Of a DNA stretch of 64,000 nt, positions 51,448 through 58,841 are shown one piece after another (within the stretch, counting starts at the first letter, position 1; the number at the start of each line of letters is the position of its first letter). A program made the translations under genes and the position numbers. The notes under the pieces are model-generated. The model had not been told where the DNA came from, ran no database searches, and saw only the letters and a list, made by a program, of their open reading frames with translations. Origin of the DNA: an uncultured Zoogloea sp. (GTDB taxonomy: Bacteria > Pseudomonadota > Gammaproteobacteria > Burkholderiales > Rhodocyclaceae). The stretch lies in assembly GCA_937967645.1 (NCBI GenBank), contig CALBTT010000185.1, forward strand, positions 1 to 64,000, written 5' to 3'.

Positions 51448-52770
51448 TCATCGGGTGGTGAGAAGGCGAGCGATCACCCTTCGCAGCCGATTCCACGGAG
51501 TATTCCTGAGGTCGGCGATCTCGGCGTCACGTTCCCGGATCAGACGGGCGTTTTCATCGATCAGACGATCGCGTTCTTCAATTGCGTGTCCCATGGCCGT
51601 CATCGCCGCATAGCGCTCCTCCAGCAGCTTTCCCTGGGCGGCGATGGCCTCGTCGCGGTGGGCGATCTCCTGCCCCATGTGGGCGATGGTGCCGGCCCTT
51701 TCCTCGATCAGGCGGGCCTGGGCGCTGATGCTGGCGTCGCGCTCGGCGATGGTGTCGTTCATGCGCTGGATGGTCTCCCAGCGTTCCTCGATCAAGGCTG
51801 CCTGGGCTTCGAGGGCCTGTTGCTGGTTGGACAGCTTGCGTGCGGACAGGAAGATCCGCGGGTCCAGTCCGCAGTCGCGCGCCATGCCGGGCAGGAACCA
51901 CTGGCCGCCGTCTGGCCGGGTGAGGGCGAGCAGCGCCTCCCGCTGCGGCAGGCGCCCGGCGGCGATCAGGAAGGCCAGGGTGGCCGCTGGGTGGAGGCTG
52001 CTGTTGTGCAACAGGGCGGTGCAGGCGTTGCGGGCGTCGAGTCCGTCGAGGCTGCCGCCCAGGGCCAGGGTCTGGATGTAGGCGTTCTCATGGACGTGGC
52101 GCCAGACATCATCTTCCGCAAGGGTGTTGGTGGGGTGGACCCGGTAGTCGAGCAGGGTCTCGCGCAGCCAGACCGGCGGTTGTTGGGCACTGGCGCGCAG
52201 GGCCCAGTCCCAGTCATGGGTGTAGCGCAGGTTGGCGAAGCTGCCGATCCGCTCGAACAGGCTGCGCGGGAATAGGAAGTTCGAGGTGCTGATGGCCAGG
52301 TTGCTGCTGAGCAGCCAGCCTGCCGGGGGCAACTGGCCGGCCCGTTGGCAGGCCTCGGTGTAGTCGCGGGCGCGCTCGTGATCCGGGGCGGGCAGGCCCT
52401 TGCTGTCCATGAAGCCGACGTCGCTGAAGGCCAGGCAGGGCGCATCCCCCAGGGCGGCCACCAGGCGGGCCAGGCGTTCCGGGTGGTAGCGGTCGTCGGA
52501 GTTGAGGATGGCCAGGTAGCGGCCGCGGCCGAGGGCCAGGCCTTCGTTCAGGGTCTGGTGGGCCCCCTGGTTGGTGGCATGCCTCACGGCGCGGATGCGC
52601 GAGTCGCGCACGCTGTGGATGGCATCCCAGGTGCCGTCCCGGGAGGCATCGTCGATGACGATCAACTCCAGGTCGTCCAGGCTCTGGGCCAGCACGCTCT
52701 CGAGGGCCTCGACCACGTAGGCTTCGTGGTTGAAGGCGGGGACGATGACGCTGATGACGGGAGGGGGCAT
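51448..52770 (-). CDS. GT2 glycosyltransferase with tandem coiled-coil repeats
   Basis: A 440-residue protein. The N-terminal GT2 domain shows ISVIVPAFNHEAYVVEALES, VIDDASRDGTWD and LAILNSDDRYHPERL (DxD-type motif). After residue 320 come three nearly identical 28-residue units (about 322-349, 350-377, 378-405; pattern AQ--LIEER---I--M---IAERD--I) and a partial fourth, all predicted coiled coil, then a basic tail. The stop of the preceding multi-domain transferase is immediately adjacent, so the two are cotranscribed. The acceptor is unknown. Confidence 0.85.
   Translation of the reverse strand: MPPPVISVIVPAFNHEAYVVEALESVLAQSLDDLELIVIDDASRDGTWDAIHSVRDSRIRAVRHATNQGAHQTLNEGLALGRGRYLAILNSDDRYHPERLARLVAALGDAPCLAFSDVGFMDSKGLPAPDHERARDYTEACQRAGQLPPAGWLLSSNLAISTSNFLFPRSLFERIGSFANLRYTHDWDWALRASAQQPPVWLRETLLDYRVHPTNTLAEDDVWRHVHENAYIQTLALGGSLDGLDARNACTALLHNSSLHPAATLAFLIAAGRLPQREALLALTRPDGGQWFLPGMARDCGLDPRIFLSARKLSNQQQALEAQAALIEERWETIQRMNDTIAERDASISAQARLIEERAGTIAHMGQEIAHRDEAIAAQGKLLEERYAAMTAMGHAIEERDRLIDENARLIRERDAEIADLRNTPWNRLRRVIARLLTTR
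51556..51807 (-). repeat. Three tandem 84-base repeats inside the GT2 gene
   Basis: The DNA for residues ~322-405 of the GT2 protein is three imperfect 84-base units encoding 28-residue coiled-coil repeats. Units keep codon-level similarity (for example gatcaggcgggcctgggc-type stretches recur with changes), which suggests expansion by in-frame duplication; copy number may vary between strains. Confidence 0.6.
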
Positions 52771-55746
52771 TCAATATTCCTCGCGGCAATCGGGGTGGTC
52801 AGGGCGTGGCAGGCGGGCGATCAGCGCGGCAACTGCGATCTCTGCGGTATCCGGTTGGTATGCGATGTCCTGCTCGCCAGGAAGCCACTGCGGGCGGGTG
52901 AGACTGGCAGGTCGAAGGATGGGAAGCCCTGCCTCCAGGGCTGAGGGGCCGTCTTGCAGCAGGCTGGTTTCATCCAGGACCAGGAGGGCATCCGCAGCAA
53001 GCAGGAAGGCTTCACGGTCGTGCAGTGATTCGGCAAAAAACAATTGCCGGGTGGCGACGAGACTGGCCATGGATTCATGGCAGACCGACCAGCACGAGGC
53101 GCTCGGCTGGCTGCCGGCCATGAGTCCGTGGAGGTCATTCCGTGCCGCGCTCAGGGCGCTAACTAGCTGGATGTAGCGTGCTGCGGTGGGCCCGTCCTTC
53201 GGTGTGCCGAGCGACAGGATGAGACGCCCCTTGTCGGGAATGCCGAACCAGTGGCGAACCTGGCTTCGTACCTTGCGTCGGGCCTCCTGGGTAAGTCGGG
53301 GCATGGCAGCAACGTCTGCCGGCGCTGCGGCGGGGGGAGTGGTCGACTCGGGTGATGGTTGAGCGGAGATCCGACGGGCTGTCCGCCCGAGGAGCCGCAA
53401 CGGTGCTGAGAAACGCCATGAGCGGGAGGTGTGGACGTCGTGCAGGCGTGCCTCGAGGTGGCGAACCTGCTGCTCCAGGTCGTGGATACGGCTTTCCAGC
53501 TGCTGTCGTACAGCCTGTCCTTGTTGTTGTGCTGTTTCGTGTGCGGAGCGGGCTAGCCGAGCCGATTGCTCATGTTCCGCGGCCTGCCGCAGGGCGGCCA
53601 GCAGTCGGCTGACGCATGAGGGACCAGGGCGAGGCGGCGGGAGGAGTCGGGCGTAGTCCGAACACATCTCCTGAAGCGTACGAACTGGCTGGGCGGCCAC
53701 GTTCTGGCGCATTGCCGCGAGATTATCGGGGGCCGCAAGAACGGATTGGACGCAGCGGACCAGGTCATCGGCGGTTGGGGCACAGAGCAGGCCGGTTACG
53801 CCATGCTGGATGCGCTCGGCGAAGGCCCCCACCCGGGTGGCAATCACAGGGAGGCCGAGCGCGAACATTTCGCTCAGGGTGTAGCTGAACGATTCGGGCA
53901 GGATCGAAACGAGCAGGGCCAGGTCGGGGGCAAAGCGGCCGATGATGCTGCCAAGTTCCGAGTGTGCGTAGTGTTCGATGATCTCAACCCCCACTTGCCC
54001 CTCAAAGGCCCGGCCAAAGTCTCCGCAGCCCAACAGCAGGATGTCCGCATCGCGGATCAGTTCGGGCAGGGCTTGGCGCACGAGGTCGAGCCCCTTGTGA
54101 GGCGCCAGGCGGCCCGGTATGACGAGGCGTGGCCGGCGATGGGGCCTGTCGGGTGAAGCCTCCAGGCGTGGAAAGGCGGCCGTGTCGATGCCGTGCTCAA
54201 TCCGTGTCCAGGGGAGGTGGGCAAGCTCGGGTTGCAGTGCTGCCCAGCGGGCGTGGATGCTGTGGCTGGGGGCGACGAGCCGGATCGACGGTTGAGCCAG
54301 GTGTCTTGCGTATTCGCGGCGCAACACCTCCCAGTCGTAGGTGCTGGTGTTGTGCCAGAACACGTTGCGTGGGTTGGTGGCCATGCACGCCGTGAGCCGG
54401 TGAGAGGGGCATTCGGCGCAAGCCCCGTCGAAACAGGCGAAAAGGGCAGGGCAGAACGGAAACAGGTCGTGCAATACGACGATGGTGGGCAACCCGCTGT
54501 GGAGTGCTTCCAGACTGTGGCCGATCAGGGACGAGATGATCAGGCTGTCCACCTGGAAATCCCTGATGAGGCTGGCCAGGATGTCGGCGTACTCGGGGTG
54601 GGACGCGGTGGCTGCGCGGATCGGGAGAGTCAGATCCCAGCTGAGCAGCGTTTGGTTGCCCTGGGCCGGTTCCACCAGTTCGAGGCGGAAACCGGCCGCA
54701 TTGCGATGGCTGACTGAGCGTAGAAGCAGATTGCGCCGGTTTGAGTCTGTCTGGCAGTAGTCCAGTATCCAGCGGTCAGTGCCGCCTCCCCAGCTATGGC
54801 TGATATGCAACTGGACGGAGTGCTGGAGCGTCGCGGAGGACGGTTGCCAGCACACGGGCGCGGGACGCCCCGCCGCCTGGTGGCGTTCTTTGAGCACCTC
54901 TCCTTCCTCTGTGCCGGATTGTGCTCGACGGGCGCTGTCGATCATGGCCCGCAGCGGCTCGGCCGGGTTGCCCTGTATCCAGGCCTGAACCACGTCCAGG
55001 TAGTCCGGATGCGCCTCCAGCAGGCGCTGCATGGCGTTGGCCTGGAGGGCCGCGCGTTCGTCGGAGAAGCTCACCCCGCCTTCATGGAAGACGAAGACAT
55101 CGGCGGCCAGCAGGTTCTGCCAGCCCAGGCCGGCGGCGCGGCGACAGAAGTCGTTCTCCTCGCCATAGCCCCGGCCGAAGCGTTCGGCATCGAAGAGGCC
55201 GGTTTCCTGGAGGCAGCGCCGCCGGATGTACATGCAGAAGCCGACGGCGGTCGGGATCTCGAGGGTTTCGCCGGCAAGGGTGGTGCGGATCAGCGCGTCG
55301 AGGCCGGCCAGGCCCAGGGTGCCGGGGACGCCACCGGTCCAGCCTTCGTAGGGGTAGGAGCAGATGGTGGCGTTGTTGGACCAGGGGGTCAGGGTGCCGG
55401 CCGCGGGATGGCGGTCGGCACAGGCGGCGAGCCGGTCCAGCCAGTCGTTGGCCACTTCGGTGTCGCTGTTGAGGAGGACTACATCCCGCTCCGGATGCAG
55501 GGCCATGCCGCGGTTTACCGTGAGGACGAAGCCCAGGTTGCGTTCGTTCTCGAGCAGGGTGAGGCGGCCTGCTGCCGCCTTGTCGCGCAGCCACGCGGTG
55601 AGTTCGGGTTCGGGGCCGGCATCGTTGATGACGATCAGCTCGAAGGGCGTCTGCTGACGGGCCGCGAGGGCGCTCTCGATGCAGCGCCGGGTTTCATCCA
55701 GCCCCCGGTAGACGGGAACGATGACGTCGATAGGCAGAGTGTTCAC
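52771..55746 (-). CDS. Multi-domain glycosyltransferase (GT2 + GT4 + coiled coil + GT-B-like end)
   Basis: A 991-residue protein from a GTG start at 55746 (GGAG upstream). Domain order: GT2 (IDVIVPVYRGLDETRRCIES, VVLLNSDTEVANDWLDRL, with DxD) over ~1-270; a linker with CxxC-like FACFDGACAECPSH; a GT4 domain with LVIPGRLAPHKGLDLVRQAL, LLLGCGDFG and SFSYTLSEMFALGLPVIATR over ~520-730; a coiled coil (residues ~780-830); and a C-terminal ~150-residue GT-B-like half (GRLILSLGTPKDGPTAARYI, ALEAGLPILRPASL). Such chains can add two or more linkages of one repeat unit. It is the first gene of the minus-strand array. Confidence 0.82.
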   Translation of the reverse strand: MNTLPIDVIVPVYRGLDETRRCIESALAARQQTPFELIVINDAGPEPELTAWLRDKAAAGRLTLLENERNLGFVLTVNRGMALHPERDVVLLNSDTEVANDWLDRLAACADRHPAAGTLTPWSNNATICSYPYEGWTGGVPGTLGLAGLDALIRTTLAGETLEIPTAVGFCMYIRRRCLQETGLFDAERFGRGYGEENDFCRRAAGLGWQNLLAADVFVFHEGGVSFSDERAALQANAMQRLLEAHPDYLDVVQAWIQGNPAEPLRAMIDSARRAQSGTEEGEVLKERHQAAGRPAPVCWQPSSATLQHSVQLHISHSWGGGTDRWILDYCQTDSNRRNLLLRSVSHRNAAGFRLELVEPAQGNQTLLSWDLTLPIRAATASHPEYADILASLIRDFQVDSLIISSLIGHSLEALHSGLPTIVVLHDLFPFCPALFACFDGACAECPSHRLTACMATNPRNVFWHNTSTYDWEVLRREYARHLAQPSIRLVAPSHSIHARWAALQPELAHLPWTRIEHGIDTAAFPRLEASPDRPHRRPRLVIPGRLAPHKGLDLVRQALPELIRDADILLLGCGDFGRAFEGQVGVEIIEHYAHSELGSIIGRFAPDLALLVSILPESFSYTLSEMFALGLPVIATRVGAFAERIQHGVTGLLCAPTADDLVRCVQSVLAAPDNLAAMRQNVAAQPVRTLQEMCSDYARLLPPPRPGPSCVSRLLAALRQAAEHEQSARLARSAHETAQQQGQAVRQQLESRIHDLEQQVRHLEARLHDVHTSRSWRFSAPLRLLGRTARRISAQPSPESTTPPAAAPADVAAMPRLTQEARRKVRSQVRHWFGIPDKGRLILSLGTPKDGPTAARYIQLVSALSAARNDLHGLMAGSQPSASCWSVCHESMASLVATRQLFFAESLHDREAFLLAADALLVLDETSLLQDGPSALEAGLPILRPASLTRPQWLPGEQDIAYQPDTAEIAVAALIARLPRPDHPDCREEY

Positions 55747-56024
55747 CGGGCTCCAGGCAGGTCGTCGGGGGTGGGGCGGAGCGCGGCCGGGCGGTCTGGT
55801 GCGGGCGACGGCCGCAGCTGCGCAGGGGCAGGATTCTAGCATTCCGGTGCCCCGGGCCCGCAGCCCGGACTTCCGGTTACAGACTGCGGATGTCTGCAAT
55901 ATCAATATGGTGCATCATGACGGGCTTCAAAAGCCTGGGGGGTACTGCTGCCGCCCGGGGCTGTCCGCTTGGGGCGGGAGCGGGTTTGGAGGTTTGGGGC
56001 TGGCAATGGGGGCAAGGTCACTTG
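55747..56024. promoter_or_regulatory. Divergent intergenic region between the glycan array and the ligase gene
   Basis: About 278 bases separate the multi-domain transferase (minus) and the DNA ligase gene (plus). The part around 55885-55920 is AT-rich (CAATATCAATATGG) within GC-rich surroundings and is the likeliest promoter position for one or both transcripts. I could not fix -35/-10 boxes. Open frames crossing this region in both directions have no family resemblance. Confidence 0.4.
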
Positions 56025-56882
56025 ATGCATCGGTTTGAAGGGCGAAGCTGGCACTTCCTCTGCGTCTGTATGGTGGCCCTGCTGCTGTGCGGTCTGCCGG
56101 CCAGGGCTGCGCCGCCGTCCCTGTTGCTGGCCGAGGTCATGCGTGGCGAGGTGGACCTCCGGCATTACTGGGTCAGCGAGAAGCTGGATGGCGTCCGGGC
56201 AGTGTGGGACGGTCAGACCCTGCGCTTCCGCAGTGGCAATCCGGTCCCGGCGCCCGGCTGGTTCCTCGCAGGTCTGCCCGCCGAGCCCCTCGATGGCGAG
56301 TTGTGGATGGGGCGGGGGCGCTTCGATGCCCTGTCGGCCGCCGTTCGCCGGAATGTGCCGCAGGAGGCGGAGTGGCGGCAGATCCACTTCATGGTCTTCG
56401 AGCAGCCGGGTGGCAGTGGCAGTTTCACCGAGCGGGTGGCCCGCCTGCGCGACATCGTGGCCCAGGCCGGGGTGCCCTGGCTGCAGGCCGTGGAACAGTT
56501 CCGTCTGCCCGACCACCGGGCCTTGCAGGCCCGTCTGGCAGAGGTCGTGGCGAGTGGTGGCGAGGGCCTGATGCTGCACCGGGACGACGCGGCCTACGTC
56601 ACCGGTCGCAGCGATGTGCTGCTCAAACTCAAGCCCTGGCTCGACACGGAGGCGCGGGTGATCGGTCACGTCCCCGGCAAGGGGCGTCTGGCCGGCATGC
56701 TTGGCGCCTTGCGGGTTGAGACCCCGGAGGGGCGCCATTTCAACATCGGCAGTGGCCTGTCGGATGCGCAGCGCCGCGATCCACCGCAGGTCGGAGCGCA
56801 GGTGACCTATCGCTATACCTCCCTGACGCCGGATGGCCTGCCCCGTTTTCCCCGTTTCCTGCGGGTCAGGGAGGCATTCTGA
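56025..56882 (+). CDS. Exported ATP-dependent DNA ligase (Lig E type)
   Basis: A 285-residue minimal ATP-dependent ligase with a signal peptide (start MHRFEGRSWHFLCVCMVALL, Ala-rich cleavage region ARAAP). Motif I SEKLDGVRA holds the lysine that takes AMP; DGELWMGRGRFD is motif III, GGEGLMLH motif IV, and LLKLKPW motif V; a small OB-fold part follows. It has no zinc finger or BRCT domain. Lig E proteins occur in Gram-negative bacteria and are thought to work in the periplasm, perhaps on incoming or extracellular DNA. Its stop overlaps the start of the sugar epimerase gene, so it is cotranscribed with glycan genes, which is unexpected. Confidence 0.88.
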   Translation: MHRFEGRSWHFLCVCMVALLLCGLPARAAPPSLLLAEVMRGEVDLRHYWVSEKLDGVRAVWDGQTLRFRSGNPVPAPGWFLAGLPAEPLDGELWMGRGRFDALSAAVRRNVPQEAEWRQIHFMVFEQPGGSGSFTERVARLRDIVAQAGVPWLQAVEQFRLPDHRALQARLAEVVASGGEGLMLHRDDAAYVTGRSDVLLKLKPWLDTEARVIGHVPGKGRLAGMLGALRVETPEGRHFNIGSGLSDAQRRDPPQVGAQVTYRYTSLTPDGLPRFPRFLRVREAF

Positions 56883-57841
56883 TGACGTCGCGCGTGCTGG
56901 TCTCCGGCGGGCGGGGCTTCATCGGGGGGCGTCTGGTGTCGGCCTTGCGTCAGGAAGGGGCCGAGGTCCGGGTCATGACCCGCGGGCAGCCCGGGCCGGG
57001 CGAAGTCCAGGCCGATTTGAGCCGCCCGGATACCCTGGCGGTGGCCTGCGAGGGGGTGGGTACGGTCTATCACTGCGCCGGCCACGCGCATGCTTTTTCG
57101 GCGCTTGCTGCGGAGGAGGAGGCACGCCACTGGCAGGTCAACTTCGAAGGCACCCGAGCCCTGGCCGACGCAGCCGGACAGGCGGGGGTCGGCTGCCTGG
57201 TGTTCCTCTCCAGCGTCAAGGCCCAGGCTGAGCCGGGCGGTTCCTGCGTGGATGAGGATGTGCCGGGGGTGCCGGATTCGGCCTACGGCCAGGCCAAGCG
57301 GGCCGCCGAGGAGGCTGTGCTGGAGGCGGGCCGGCGTTATGGGATGCGGGTGGTCAATCTGCGCCCGGCGATGGTCTTCGGTGCGGGGGGGCGGGGCAAT
57401 CTGGAGCGCATGGCGGCGCTCGTGCGGCGGGGGCTCTTCCCCCCTCTGCCGGAAACCGGGAACCGGCGCTCGATGGTGCATGTGAATGATCTGGTGGCGG
57501 CCATGCGTCTGGTGGCCGCCGACCCGCGGGCGGCGGGCCGCACCTACATCGTCGCTCATCCGCAGACGCCCTCGGGGCGCGGGCTCTACGATGCGCTGCG
57601 CCAGGCCGTCGGGCTGCCGCCGGTGGGTTGGGCCGTACCGCGGGCGCTGTTGCTGGCCGCTGCGCGCTGCGGCGATCTGTTGCAGGCCCTGTCGGGTCGC
57701 CGGGTCCCCCTGGACAGCGAGGCGCTGGGGCGTCTGCTCGAGTCGGCCTGCTATTCGCCCCAGCGGATCGAACGGGAGCTGGGCTGGCGCGCGTCGGTGA
57801 GCCTTGAGGCCGGGCTGCGGGAGATGCTCCATGGCGCCTGA
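56882..57841 (+). CDS. NAD-dependent sugar epimerase/reductase (WbpV-like)
   Basis: A 319-residue extended SDR enzyme with Rossmann motif VSGGRGFIGGRLVSAL at residues ~6-21, FLSSVKAQ and the catalytic YGQAK near residue 138, and NLRPAMVFGAGGRGNLERM. Together with the next two genes it reproduces the order wbpV-wbpL-wbpM of Pseudomonas O-antigen loci, where WbpV reduces the 4-keto intermediate to UDP-N-acetylquinovosamine (or an epimer). The exact product here is inferred. It overlaps the ligase stop (TGATG) and the start of the next gene by 11 bases. Confidence 0.8.
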   Translation: MTSRVLVSGGRGFIGGRLVSALRQEGAEVRVMTRGQPGPGEVQADLSRPDTLAVACEGVGTVYHCAGHAHAFSALAAEEEARHWQVNFEGTRALADAAGQAGVGCLVFLSSVKAQAEPGGSCVDEDVPGVPDSAYGQAKRAAEEAVLEAGRRYGMRVVNLRPAMVFGAGGRGNLERMAALVRRGLFPPLPETGNRRSMVHVNDLVAAMRLVAADPRAAGRTYIVAHPQTPSGRGLYDALRQAVGLPPVGWAVPRALLLAAARCGDLLQALSGRRVPLDSEALGRLLESACYSPQRIERELGWRASVSLEAGLREMLHGA

Positions 57842-58841
57842 CGTCCTGCTGGTGTCGGTGGTGGTGCTGGCCTTCGGTCTGGCCTGGGGCGTCACCCGGT
57901 CCTGCTGCCGGCCGGGCTCCTGGCTGCATTTCCTGGACATGCCCAACGAGCGCTCCCTGCATGCCACCCCGACGCCCCGCACCGGCGGGGTGGGGGTGAT
58001 GGTGGGGGTGTTGGCCGCCGGTGGGGGGCTCGCCGTGCTGGGCAGCCCCGGCCGGCCGGAGGGCCTGGCGCTGCTCGGGGCCGGGCTGCTGGCCGGGTTG
58101 GGGCTGGTGGACGATCGCCGCAGCCTGTCGGCCCGGCTCCGCCTGCTGGCTCAGCTGGCGGTGGCCGGGCTGTTCCTGGCCGCAGCCGGGTTTGAACTGC
58201 CCGGGTGGACCTGGCCCCTGCTGGGTCTGGGGCTGGTCTGGATGAGCAACCTGTACAACTTCATGGACGGTGCCGACGGCCTGGCCGGCGGCATGGCCCT
58301 GTTCGGCTTCGCCTTCCTGGCCGTGGCGGCCCGGCTGGCCGGGGAGGCCGGGCTGGCAACGTTGGCCGCAGGCGTGGCCGCGGCAGCGGCGGGCTTCCTG
58401 TGTTTCAACCTGCATCCCGCGCGGATCTTCATGGGCGATGTCGGCTCGGTACCCCTCGGCTTCCTGGCGGGGGCGCTGGGGCTGGCCGGCTGGTCCAGGG
58501 GCGCCTGGCCCCTGTGGTTTCCGCTGCTGGTCTTCGCGCCCTTCATCCTGGATGCCAGCGTGACCCTGGCGAAACGGGCCCTGCGTGGTGAGAAGGTGTG
58601 GCAGGCGCACCGCAGCCACTACTATCAGCGCCTGGTGCGTCTGGGGCTCGGGCATCGAAAAACGGCGTGGCTGGCCTATGCCTTGATGGCGGGCGCCGGT
58701 GGGTTCGGGCTGCTGGCCTTGCCCCTGGGGTTCTCGCTGCAGTGCATCATCATTACAATGACCGTACTTGTCCATCTGCTCCTGGGGTATCGGATCGACC
58801 GCGCGTGGCGTCGCCATGAAGCCAGGAGTCTCAAGTCTTGA
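57831..58841 (+). CDS. Initiating polyprenyl-phosphate HexNAc-1-P transferase (WbpL/WecA-like)
   Basis: A 336-residue membrane protein with about eleven helices. Diagnostic cytoplasmic motifs are MPNERSLHATPTPRTGGVGV, LGLVDDRRSLSARLRLLAQL, NLYNFMDGADGLAGG and FMGDVGSVPLGFLAG, all of the WecA/MraY family that loads HexNAc-1-phosphate onto undecaprenyl phosphate. AHRSHYYQRLVRLG near the C-terminus is typical of WbpL/RgpG-like members. It would begin the surface glycan. It overlaps the preceding gene and its stop overlaps the next start. Confidence 0.9.
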   Translation: MAPDVLLVSVVVLAFGLAWGVTRSCCRPGSWLHFLDMPNERSLHATPTPRTGGVGVMVGVLAAGGGLAVLGSPGRPEGLALLGAGLLAGLGLVDDRRSLSARLRLLAQLAVAGLFLAAAGFELPGWTWPLLGLGLVWMSNLYNFMDGADGLAGGMALFGFAFLAVAARLAGEAGLATLAAGVAAAAAGFLCFNLHPARIFMGDVGSVPLGFLAGALGLAGWSRGAWPLWFPLLVFAPFILDASVTLAKRALRGEKVWQAHRSHYYQRLVRLGLGHRKTAWLAYALMAGAGGFGLLALPLGFSLQCIIITMTVLVHLLLGYRIDRAWRRHEARSLKS

